This document shows, one piece after another, positions 16,656 to 23,889 of a stretch of DNA of 64,000 nucleotides. The notes under the pieces were generated by a model. It had not been told where the DNA came from and ran no database searches. It saw nothing but the letters and a program-made list of their open reading frames with translations. The position numbers were made by a program, and so were the translations under genes. The DNA comes from Sinomonas terrae (lineage in GTDB: Bacteria > Actinomycetota > Actinomycetes > Actinomycetales > Micrococcaceae). The DNA is taken from positions 3,410,001-3,474,000 of the forward strand of contig NZ_JAKZBV010000001.1 of the NCBI RefSeq assembly GCF_022539255.1, given 5' to 3'. The stretch's first letter is position 1; every line of letters begins with the position of its first letter.

Positions 16656-16715
16656 AACCGCACAGCTCTACATCGTGTAGAATCCGCCTGCTCCTGGGCG
16701 GGACGCTATGCGGTT
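16656..16715 (-). other. Candidate structured RNA / three-way junction between pcrA and sucC
   Basis: A closing stem AACCGCA/TGCGGTT encloses two hairpins: TCTACA-TCG-TGTAGA (16667-16681, a perfect palindrome) and CCGCC/GGCGG (16684-16701). The element lies after the pcrA stop and about 150 bases before the sucC start. It could be part of a pcrA terminator, a sucC leader structure, or an operator (the palindrome). Neither strand has a T-run touching it. The rest of the gap, 16508-16655, shows no gene. Confidence 0.4.
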
Positions 16716-16728
16716 TTCGAGGTTCTGG

Positions 16729-19176
16729 TCAGCTCACTTTCGTGAGCGGCGCGTAGCGGAGCAGGAGCCGCTTCTCTCCCACTGAAAACGTGACCTTGGC
16801 GACCGTCTTGTCGCCAGAGCCCTCGACGCCGATCACCGTGCCATCGCCGAATGCCGTGTGGTTGACCTTGTCGCCGATCGCCACGGAGATGATCTCCTTC
16901 TGCGGCTGAACCCGATTCGCCCTGACCGAAGCGGGAGGGGACGAAATCGCGTCGAACTGCGCGTTCCGGCTCGCTCCGGAGCCCCAGTAGGAGCCCGAGT
17001 AACGAGACGAGAAGCGGTCGCCCGCCGTCCCGACCGCCGGCGGCCGCGCCGAACCCTCGCGCTTCCAATCGATGAGCTCGGCCGGCACCTCCCCGATGAA
17101 CTGGCTCGCAGGGTAGTACTCGCTCTGACCCCAGAGGCTGCGCACTTCGGAACGTGTGAGGTAGAGCCGCTCACGCGCACGCGTCAGCCCAACGTAGGCG
17201 AGGCGCCGCTCCTCCGCGAGTTCCTCGGGATCGGTGGCCGAACGCCGGTGTGGGAACACACCGTGCTCCATGCCGGTGAGGAACACGACGGGGAACTCGA
17301 GGCCCTTTGCCGTGTGGAGCGTCATGAGCGTCACGACACCCTGGCGTTTCGCCTCGGCGACCGCAGCCTCGACCTCCTCTTGGGAGGCGCCGGGTGCGTC
17401 CGGGATCTGGTCCGCGTCCGCGACGAGCGAGACCTGCTCCAGGAAGTCGGAAAGCGTCCCCTCCGGGTTGTCCCGCTCGTATTCGCGGACGACGGCGACG
17501 AGCTCCGCGAGGTTCTCGACGCGGGACTCGTCCTGGGGGTCAGTCGAGTTACGCAGCCCGGCGAGGTAGCCCGTCTGCTCGAGCACCGCCTCGAGCGAAG
17601 CGGCCGCGCCGGAGCCCGCGGCCACGACGGCGAGGTCGTCGAGGAGCTTCACGAAGCCTTTGACCGCGTTGACGGAACGCGTCGCCATGGCGGGAGCCTC
17701 GTCGGCGCGGCGCATCGCGGCCATGAACGAAATGCGGTCCCGTTCTGCGAGCGCTGCGAGTGCGCCCTCCGCGCGGTCTCCGATCCCCCGCTTCGGCTCG
17801 TTGAGCACGCGGCGCAGGTTGACGTCGTCGTCCGGGTTGACCAGGACCCGCAGGTAGGCGAGCGCGTCCTTGATCTCCTTGCGCTCGTAGAAGCGCGTGC
17901 CGCCCACGACCTTGTACGGCAGGCCCACGCGCATCAGGATCTCTTCGAGGCTGCGGGACTGCGCGTTCGTTCGGTAGAAGACGGCGACGTCGCCGGGCCG
18001 GTAGTCCCCCGTGTCGACAAGCCGGTCGATCTCGCCCGCGATGAAGCGGGCTTCTTCATGCTCGTTCTCGGCGGCGTAGCCGATGATCTTCTCGCCATTC
18101 CCTTCGGCCGTCCACAGCGTCTTCTCCGGACGGTTGGGGTTGCGGGAGATCACGGCGTTGGCGGCCGAGAGGATCGTCTGGGTCGAGCGGTAGTTCTGTT
18201 CGAGCTTGATGGTGCGCGCGTTCGGGTAGTCCTTCTCGAACTCCACGATGTTGCGGATGTCCGCGCCGCGGAACGCGTAGATCGACTGGTCCGAATCGCC
18301 GACCACGGTGAGCTCAGCCGGCTCCGGGCTCTGCTCGTCTTCCTTGGTGCCGACCAGCTCACGTACCAGTGCGTACTGCGCGTGGTTCGTGTCCTGGTAC
18401 TCGTCGACGAGCACGTGGCGGAACCGCCGCCGATAGCCCTCGGCGACGGCCGGGAACGCCCGGTACATGTACACCGTCTCGGCGATGAGGTCGTCGAAGT
18501 CCATTGCATTCGACTGGCGCAACCGCTGCGCGTAGCCCCGATAGACCTCGGCCACGCCGGCCTCGAACGGATCGTTCATGTTCGCGCGAGCCGCGAAGTC
18601 CTCGGCGTCGATGAGCTCGTTCTTGAGGGCGGAGATCTTGTTCTGCACCGCCTTCGGGGCAACCTTCTTGGGATCGAGCTCAAGGCCCTTGTGAACGAGG
18701 GTGATGAGCCGCAGCGAATCCGCAGCGTCGTAGATGGAGAAGTTCGAGTTGAGTCCGACGGCGGAAGCTTCCCTCCGCAGGATCCGCACGCAGGACGAGT
18801 GGAACGTCGAGATCCACATCCGCTTCGCCCGGTCGCCGACGAGCGATTCGATGCGATCGCGCATCTCGGCCGCGGCCTTGTTGGTGAACGTGATCGCGAG
18901 GATCTCGCCGTGGTGCGCCCGGTGGGTCGCGATGAGATAGGCAATGCGGTGCGAGAGCACCCTCGTCTTGCCGGACCCTGCTCCCGCGACGATGAGCAGC
19001 GGGCTTCCCGCATGCACCACCGCCTCATGCTGCTGCGGGTTCAGCCCCTCGAGCAGCCGTTCGGCACGGGCGTCCACGGCATCGGGGACCGGAGGCTCAA
19101 GCTCGTCCGGATCCTGCACGCCCCCAGGCGTGCCGGGTTTGGGCAGGTCAGCATACGGATCGAAGAGCATCTCCAT
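16729..19176 (-). CDS. pcrA: ATP-dependent DNA helicase PcrA/UvrD
   Basis: An 815-residue superfamily 1A 3'-5' helicase for repair and replication. Motif Q is GLNPQQHEAVVH, Walker A GAGSGKTRVLSHRIAYL near residue 66, Walker B VLVDEYQDTN, motif III VGDSDQSIYAFRGA, motif IV LEQNYRST, motif V MTLHTAKGLEFPVVFLTG and motif VI AYVGLTRARERLYL. The C-terminal Tudor-like RNAP-interaction domain is visible as GDKVNHTAFGDGTVIGVEGS. A 45-residue acidic/Pro-rich N-terminal extension precedes the helicase core. Length is slightly above the usual 720-780. Confidence 0.97.
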   Translation of the reverse strand: MEMLFDPYADLPKPGTPGGVQDPDELEPPVPDAVDARAERLLEGLNPQQHEAVVHAGSPLLIVAGAGSGKTRVLSHRIAYLIATHRAHHGEILAITFTNKAAAEMRDRIESLVGDRAKRMWISTFHSSCVRILRREASAVGLNSNFSIYDAADSLRLITLVHKGLELDPKKVAPKAVQNKISALKNELIDAEDFAARANMNDPFEAGVAEVYRGYAQRLRQSNAMDFDDLIAETVYMYRAFPAVAEGYRRRFRHVLVDEYQDTNHAQYALVRELVGTKEDEQSPEPAELTVVGDSDQSIYAFRGADIRNIVEFEKDYPNARTIKLEQNYRSTQTILSAANAVISRNPNRPEKTLWTAEGNGEKIIGYAAENEHEEARFIAGEIDRLVDTGDYRPGDVAVFYRTNAQSRSLEEILMRVGLPYKVVGGTRFYERKEIKDALAYLRVLVNPDDDVNLRRVLNEPKRGIGDRAEGALAALAERDRISFMAAMRRADEAPAMATRSVNAVKGFVKLLDDLAVVAAGSGAAASLEAVLEQTGYLAGLRNSTDPQDESRVENLAELVAVVREYERDNPEGTLSDFLEQVSLVADADQIPDAPGASQEEVEAAVAEAKRQGVVTLMTLHTAKGLEFPVVFLTGMEHGVFPHRRSATDPEELAEERRLAYVGLTRARERLYLTRSEVRSLWGQSEYYPASQFIGEVPAELIDWKREGSARPPAVGTAGDRFSSRYSGSYWGSGASRNAQFDAISSPPASVRANRVQPQKEIISVAIGDKVNHTAFGDGTVIGVEGSGDKTVAKVTFSVGEKRLLLRYAPLTKVS

Positions 19177-19260
19177 GATGCATCCATTTTAAGGCCGCGC
19201 CCCGACAGTTCTGGGCGCGGCTTCAACCCGAGGCGGCGCCCAACCCACCGGCAAGCCGGT

Positions 19261-19596
19261 CTAGGCGTTGGTCTGGTCCTCCTCAGGCGGCCGCCGGACC
19301 CCGTAGCGGTGCCCCTCGGAGTCCGTCACGACATCGATCCCCTCGAGCTCGCGGGACTCCTTGACGTCCTCTGGATTGCGGGTGTGAGGCGCCTCTTCGC
19401 TCAGATCGCGGTGCGCGGCAGGGCCGTAGACACTCCGCAGGTGCCCCATCGTCCTCATGAAGTGACCGAGTCTCGAGTGCGGGGCACCGGGCTCCTGCCG
19501 CAGGTCTGCCCGATCGCTCCTTGCGTGCTGAGGCTCTCCTGGCTGCGCGCCGCCCGCGTTGGCGTAGGCCTCGCCATCGGTCGCGGATTCGCTCAT
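19261..19596 (-). CDS. Hypothetical hydrophilic protein
   Basis: A 111-residue protein of unknown function. ATG at 19596 has AAGGA five bases upstream. It is strongly polar, with no membrane segment. The C-terminal half, GIDVVTDSEGHRYGVRRPPE, looks like a small conserved domain; the N-terminal half is low-complexity Ala/Gly/Arg. It lies downstream of pcrA transcription in reverse order (upstream on the same strand), 85 bases away. No recognised family. Confidence 0.65.
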   Translation of the reverse strand: MSESATDGEAYANAGGAQPGEPQHARSDRADLRQEPGAPHSRLGHFMRTMGHLRSVYGPAAHRDLSEEAPHTRNPEDVKESRELEGIDVVTDSEGHRYGVRRPPEEDQTNA

Positions 19597-19687
19597 GGTT
19601 CCTTCATCCTCTCCAACGCCCCCACCTTCTCAACGCTGCCCCGGCGCGTCCGGTTCAATCCAGCAGTCAATCCAGCGGACTCCCGCC

Positions 19688-20197
19688 TCAGTCAGGACTC
19701 GCCTGGACCGTCTCGCTGCTCTCGAAGACCTCTCCCAACAGCCCGAGAATCCGATTCCTCGCCGAAAGCAGCTCGACCAGGATCTTCTCGAGGCGTTCGG
19801 CGATGCTGGCATCGAGCCAGTCACGGGCATAGACCGCGAGCGGCTCGTAGACAGCGACGGACCCGTAGAGGACTTCGAGCGAGAGCGGCAGGACCGCCAA
19901 GTCGAGGAGCGACTTGTCCGTCTTCCGCAGGATCGCGTTCGCCTCATGATTAAGGCCGTCGGCCGTGTGCCCGGCTGGCACGGCCACGTTCCGCTCGAGG
20001 TCGGCGAAGATGTCCTCGAGAACGGCGGCGTGCAGTCGGGCTTCCTCTTGGAGGTCCCGCATGAGGGCGTTGACGGCCCTTCGCTGGGCATGTTGCTCAA
20101 GGGTGCCGAGCGTCACGATGGCCCGGCGGCTCGTGCCGCGGGCGATGCCCAGACGGTAGACGAAGAGTTCATGGGCTTCAGTGAAGTATTCGAACAC
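19688..20197 (-). CDS. Hypothetical helical protein, possibly ferritin-like (DUF892-like)
   Basis: A 169-residue protein predicted all-helical. It begins FEYFTEAHELFVYRLGIARG and contains EEARLHAAVLEDIFADL and NHEANAILRKTDKSLLDLAV, helices with regularly spaced Glu and His. The layout resembles the DUF892/YciF ferritin-like stress family, but I cannot confirm metal ligands. The GTG at 20197 has GAGG upstream at about eight bases; a frame extending to 20302 starts in non-coding sequence and is less likely. Confidence 0.6.
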   Translation of the reverse strand: MFEYFTEAHELFVYRLGIARGTSRRAIVTLGTLEQHAQRRAVNALMRDLQEEARLHAAVLEDIFADLERNVAVPAGHTADGLNHEANAILRKTDKSLLDLAVLPLSLEVLYGSVAVYEPLAVYARDWLDASIAERLEKILVELLSARNRILGLLGEVFESSETVQASPD

Positions 20198-20325
20198 AGC
20201 GCAACCTCGCTTTCCGCGGACCCGCTGGCCGCGGACGCCAAGGCAGCGGCCGTGCCGAGCAGTCCCTCCCACAATTTTCCCCCGGGTCGGGGGAGGCAGC
20301 AATGCCCGGCACGGCCGGGCAGACG

Positions 20326-20514
20326 TCAGTCCTCGACCTTTCGGTGCTGCTCAGCGATGTCGGCCGGGTCGGCCTCGACGACGACGTTCTCGTCGTCGAT
20401 CACGCTGTCCTCGTCATCCCACACCGGCAGATCCGGCTCCACGGAGTAGTCGAGCGACGGATCCTCGTCTTCGCTGAGGCTGCGGACCGGATCCTGGTTT
20501 TCGATGCTGGCCAT
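20326..20514 (-). CDS. Small acidic hypothetical protein
   Basis: A 62-residue, very acidic protein. ATG at 20514 has a perfect AGGAGG Shine-Dalgarno, which makes it a credible gene. The sequence includes SLSEDEDPSLDYSVEPDLPV and ends EADPADIAEQHRKVED; the latter motif (PAD-AEQ) recurs in small actinobacterial proteins of unknown role. No membrane segment. It may be a single-gene unit upstream of the helical protein at 19688. Confidence 0.7.
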   Translation of the reverse strand: MASIENQDPVRSLSEDEDPSLDYSVEPDLPVWDDEDSVIDDENVVVEADPADIAEQHRKVED

Positions 20515-20566
20515 GATGCCCCTCCTAGCTGTCGCTGACTGGGTCCTTCCAGCACAGCATCGCTCA

Positions 20567-20633
20567 CAGCATGGGTCAAGCAGCATGGGTCAATCTGGGG
20601 GGTCAAGCCGGGGGGACAAACCGCGGGTCAAGG
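20567..20633. repeat. Irregular GGGTCAA direct repeats
   Basis: CAGCATGGGTCAA occurs at 20567-20579 and 20581-20593 (period 14). Further GGTCAA-type copies follow near 20601 and 20624. They lie between the small acidic gene and the phosphatase gene. They could be slippage products or regulator half-sites. The remaining bases of this gap show nothing else. Confidence 0.5.
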
Positions 20634-20666
20634 CACCATCGGACAGATCCCGGGGGCCGCCGCGCG

Positions 20667-21494
20667 TCAGGCGAATTGCACCTCGGCGAGGGCGGCGAGG
20701 ATCTCGCCGACCGCCGTAGGGCCGCCCGCGACGAACCATGTGAGCCCGTTGACGACGACGGTGCCCGTGCTCCCGCCTGCCGCGCCGAGGATCGCCTTCC
20801 CCGGCAGCCAGTCCCACTGGGGACATGAGTGCTGGAACCAGGCGCCGATCTCGCCCTGGGCAACACGCGCGAGGTCGCACGACCCGGAGCCGAGGATGCG
20901 GATCGAGGCGGCCTTGATGGCCGCGTTGTGCCACGGCATGGCAGAGAGCGGCTGCTCGAGCCAGCGAGGCTGGATCGAGGTCGCGGTGCCGAGCATGGCC
21001 AGCGGCAGGTCAGCGGGCCCGGCGAGGGGCTCCCCGTTCAGCGTCGCCGGCACGTCCGCTCCCCCGACCCAGAGCTTGTCCTCCTGAGGCTGGAAGATCG
21101 CGCCGAGGTCGACGTCGGGGTCGCACTCGGTCGTCGCGGCCTCGCCCCGGAGTGCGATCGCCGAGCACCAGTAACGGGAGCCCGAGAAGAAGTTGAACGT
21201 TCCGTCGACGGGGTCGATCACCCACGTGCGGCCGGAGGACGAGGCGATCGAAGCTCCTTCCTCCCCGAACACACCGTCGTCGGGACGGCATCGCACCAGC
21301 TGGTCGACGACGTAGGCCTCCGCGGCCTTGTCCGCGGCGGTGACGATGTCCGAAACCGAGGTCTTGCGTTCGGCCGAGAGCCCCTCCGTGCGCATTCGCA
21401 GGGCAAGACTGCCGGCATTGCGGACGAGGGCGGCCGCGAGCGCGGCGTCGTCGAGGGCAGGATCGAGGGCCAGATCTTCGGTCAGCTGGGGCAC
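20667..21494 (-). CDS. Inositol monophosphatase family protein
   Basis: A 275-residue Mg-dependent phosphatase of the IMPase/HisN/SuhB superfamily. The metal motifs are KTSVSDIVTAADKAAE, FGEEGASI, and WVIDPVDGTFNFFSG (the DPxDGT signature). The C-terminal motif is altered: family WDxAAG appears as CPQWDWLPGKAILGAAGG, with WDW-LPG in place of WD-AAG. That is also seen in histidinol-phosphatase-like paralogs. Substrate could be inositol phosphate, histidinol phosphate or another. The iol genes 15 kb away are not linked in an operon. Confidence 0.85.
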   Translation of the reverse strand: MPQLTEDLALDPALDDAALAAALVRNAGSLALRMRTEGLSAERKTSVSDIVTAADKAAEAYVVDQLVRCRPDDGVFGEEGASIASSSGRTWVIDPVDGTFNFFSGSRYWCSAIALRGEAATTECDPDVDLGAIFQPQEDKLWVGGADVPATLNGEPLAGPADLPLAMLGTATSIQPRWLEQPLSAMPWHNAAIKAASIRILGSGSCDLARVAQGEIGAWFQHSCPQWDWLPGKAILGAAGGSTGTVVVNGLTWFVAGGPTAVGEILAALAEVQFA

Positions 21495-21520
21495 CCCACC
21501 AGCCTAGCGATAATGGAATC

Positions 21521-22165
21521 ATGTCCAAGACCCCCGCCCAACGCGCCCGCAAGCACGGCGAGAGAGCCGCCGTCGCCCCCTCGGCGCAGCAAGGCGCACG
21601 CACCCCTGTACAGCCCATGCGGCCCGCCCAGCCGGGGGAAGGCAACCCCAAGCTCATCATCATCGCGGCGCTGGGCGCCACGCTGTTCATGTTCTGGTAC
21701 TTCCACCTGCTGACGCTCACCCAGATGACGCAGCTCAGCAACGGGCTCGCGATGCCTGACTCGCTTATCGGCGGCTTCTCGACGGGGTACGTCCAGCAGC
21801 TCCGCGGTGTCCTGAACTCCGACGCCTTGGGGCAGCTGAGCTACGTGCACAAGACGGCGGGGACGATCTTCGTCGTCGTCTTCGCCCTTACCTTCCTCCT
21901 CGTCTTCGGCACGTGGGCCAAGTCCAAGGCCGTGCGCTGGGCGGGTTTCGCGGGCGTGCTGGTCTTCGCCGTCGTGAGCATCTGGGGGCAGATCGCGATC
22001 GACGACGCCCTGGGCTCCCACACGTTCAGCGCGGGCCTCGCGGCGCTCGCCTCGGTGCTCGTGGTCCTCGGCTGGGTGCTGTTCCTCCTCCTCGTGCTCG
22101 GCGGCGGGGCGATCGCGCTCGTCAGCTGGCGGGAGAAGAAGGACGAGCAGCCCGCAGACGCCTGA
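21521..22165 (+). CDS. Multi-pass membrane protein of unknown function
   Basis: A 214-residue protein with a basic, disordered N-terminus of about 40 residues and four predicted helices (near 43-62, 113-132, 140-160 and 170-198). The tail is WREKKDEQPADA. A conserved-looking periplasmic loop follows helix 1 (LTQMTQLSNGLAMPDS). It is divergent from the phosphatase gene (26 bases apart). Its last 44 bases overlap the end of the convergent DUF998 gene, so both 3' ends code on both strands. Confidence 0.75.
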   Translation: MSKTPAQRARKHGERAAVAPSAQQGARTPVQPMRPAQPGEGNPKLIIIAALGATLFMFWYFHLLTLTQMTQLSNGLAMPDSLIGGFSTGYVQQLRGVLNSDALGQLSYVHKTAGTIFVVVFALTFLLVFGTWAKSKAVRWAGFAGVLVFAVVSIWGQIAIDDALGSHTFSAGLAALASVLVVLGWVLFLLLVLGGGAIALVSWREKKDEQPADA

Positions 22166-22865
22166 TCTCGGCCTGCTGGCGCTGCGCACCAGCGAAGATG
22201 ACGGCACCCATCAGCGCGATGCCGAACGTGATCGGATAGGCCATGAAGCGCTCGAGCAGGCCCGGTTCGGGTACCTGGAGGCGGGTCGTGGCACCGATCA
22301 CGGTCGAGACGAGCGAGAGCACGCCGAGGCCGAGGACCGCCCACCCTGCGGCCGTGTGGGCGAGCCATTGCGCCCCGAGGATGACGAGCGCCAGCGAGGC
22401 ACCCCCGAAGTAGAACCCGGCGCCGATCAGGTGCAGCGCGTCGATCGAATCCTCCGGGACGAGGCCGACGACGACGAGCCCGGCGCCCGCCGCGGCGAGC
22501 AGAATGCGGGCCGCCGTGGTCGCCGTGAGCCCCCTCGGCGAAGGCTCGGTGGGGCGGGCAGCAACGCCGAGGACGGTCGAGGTGATGAGGGCGGCTGCCA
22601 AGAGCATGCCAAGCCCTTGCAGCACGAACGAGCCGTTCATGAGCCAGTTCAACGGCGAGCAGACTTCCCTCCCCGAGTGGAGCCCGCAGCGTAGCGCACC
22701 GAGGTCGCTGATGAAGTTCGCGGACCGGCTGTACGGCGTCGGGCCCGCCCAGCGGAGCGCGACGACTGCCTCGGCCACGAAGAACTGCACGACGCTCACG
22801 GCGGACCACGCGCCCAGATAGTGCCGTACGTCCGCCGGAGCGGGGAAGGTCTCGCGGGATCGCAT
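22122..22865 (-). CDS. DUF998 family membrane protein
   Basis: A 247-residue protein with six to seven hydrophobic segments and the DUF998 pattern: PYSRSANFISDLGA near residue 47 and later GLVPEDSIDALHLIGA. These periplasmic loops recur in DUF998 proteins. Function unknown. ATG at 22865 is used; a GTG two codons earlier is equally possible and neither has a good ribosome site. The 3' end overlaps the convergent gene by 44 bases. Confidence 0.8.
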   Translation of the reverse strand: MRSRETFPAPADVRHYLGAWSAVSVVQFFVAEAVVALRWAGPTPYSRSANFISDLGALRCGLHSGREVCSPLNWLMNGSFVLQGLGMLLAAALITSTVLGVAARPTEPSPRGLTATTAARILLAAAGAGLVVVGLVPEDSIDALHLIGAGFYFGGASLALVILGAQWLAHTAAGWAVLGLGVLSLVSTVIGATTRLQVPEPGLLERFMAYPITFGIALMGAVIFAGAQRQQAEIRRLRAARPSSPAS

Positions 22866-22958
22866 GAGCACACACTAGCGAGCAGCACCGACAGCCGGTG
22901 GCGCAACCCCGCGCGCGAAAACGATATGCTTGAGAGCGTGCCCGGGACACCCGGGCGG

Positions 22959-23032
22959 GCCCCCGTAGCTCAGTAGGATAGAGCGGCCCTCTCCTAAAGG
23001 GCAGGCCATCGGTTCGATTCCGGTCGGGGGCA
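22959..23032 (+). tRNA. tRNA-Arg (anticodon CCT)
   Basis: A 74-base cloverleaf. The acceptor pairs GCCCCCG with CGGGGGC and the discriminator is A. The D arm is GCTCAGTAGGATAGAGC. The anticodon stem GCCCT/AGGGC encloses loop CTCCTAA, giving anticodon CCT (reads AGG). The T arm contains GGTTCGATTCC. CCA is not encoded. The next gene begins only one to thirteen bases after the discriminator. Confidence 0.97.
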
Positions 23033-23033
23033 C

Positions 23034-23489
23034 TTGTCGTATTCAGTGCCGGATCTGCGCTCCTATCTGAGCGGCATCTGGGCGGTCGAGCGCAGGATGC
23101 TCGATCGCTCCACGGGCACCACCGGCACCTTCATGGGAAGCACGGTCTTCGCCCCCGGCCCAGCGTCAGCGGACGACGGCGCCCTGCTCCAGAGCGAGCA
23201 CGGAACCGTCCGCTGGGGGGACCACGAGGGGCCCGCGGCGCGCGAGTACGTGTGGCGGCCGACCGATGCGGCCGCCACGATGGACGTCTTCTTCCCCGAC
23301 GGGCGGTTCTTCCACCGTGTATCGCTCTCCGCGGACTCGTCCGGCCTGCGCGCCCAGCACTGGTGCGACCCGGACGACTACCGCGTCTCCTACACCGTCC
23401 TCGGCCCCGACCAGTTCCGCTACGTGTGGGACGTCAGGGGCCCCGCGAAGGACCTCCTCCTGACGAGCACCCTCACGCGACATTCCTGA
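23034..23489 (+). CDS. DUF6314 family protein
   Basis: A 151-residue soluble protein of the DUF6314 family. It is beta-rich, with SYLSGIWAVERRMLDRSTGT, WRPTDAAATMDVFFPDGRFF and DYRVSYTVLGPDQFRYVWDV. Lipocalin-like folds have similar strand order, but function is not known. Start options are TTG at 23034 and GTG at 23046; neither has a Shine-Dalgarno because the upstream bases are the tRNA-Arg. 3' processing of the tRNA would release a leaderless or near-leaderless mRNA. It overlaps the Nudix gene end by 17 bases. Confidence 0.8.
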   Translation: MSYSVPDLRSYLSGIWAVERRMLDRSTGTTGTFMGSTVFAPGPASADDGALLQSEHGTVRWGDHEGPAAREYVWRPTDAAATMDVFFPDGRFFHRVSLSADSSGLRAQHWCDPDDYRVSYTVLGPDQFRYVWDVRGPAKDLLLTSTLTRHS

Positions 23490-23880
23490 GGGCCGGGAGC
23501 ACGTGGTCGGTCAGGAGCGGCGCGAGGTCTTCCGGCAGCTCCCCACCGAGGTCGAGCCAGCGGAGCTCGGCGATCTCGGCTGAAGCGTGGATCTCGGCAG
23601 GATCGTGGGTCCCCGGAGCGGTGAAGACGGTCGCCTCGATGTCCATACCGGCTTCGTTCGCGGCCCCGGCAACCCAGAACCCCATCGGCTCGAGCTCATC
23701 AGCAGCCACGAGGATCCCGACCTCTTCGGCGAGCTCGCGGCTCGCGGCCTGCGCCGCGGTCTCGCCCGGTTCCGGCTTCCCGCCGGGGTGCATGAAGCGG
23801 CTCGTCCCGCGCTTCCGGACGGTCAAAAGGCGACCATCGGAGGAGAAGACGCAGACGGCGGAAACGACGATCGGAGGCAC
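23473..23880 (-). CDS. Nudix hydrolase
   Basis: A 135-residue Nudix-fold protein. The Nudix box is intact, starting GGKPEPGETAAQAASRELAE and continuing EVGI (pattern Gx5Ex7REUxEExGU), with the Mg-binding Glu pair. It begins PPIVVSAVCVFSSDGRLLTV. The GTG start is at 23880. Proteins of this size hydrolyse (d)NTP or sugar-nucleotide derivatives; a MutT-like housecleaning role is an inference. It lies just downstream of the ABC exporter, nine bases from its stop. Confidence 0.9.
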   Translation of the reverse strand: MPPIVVSAVCVFSSDGRLLTVRKRGTSRFMHPGGKPEPGETAAQAASRELAEEVGILVAADELEPMGFWVAGAANEAGMDIEATVFTAPGTHDPAEIHASAEIAELRWLDLGGELPEDLAPLLTDHVLPALRNVA

Positions 23881-23889
23881 GGGACGAGC

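Noticed and set aside
16858..19953. 1031-codon open frame on the plus strand
   Set aside because: It is antisense to pcrA and flanking genes, with a composition of Arg/Val/Asp/Gly typical of GC-rich shadow frames and no family motif.
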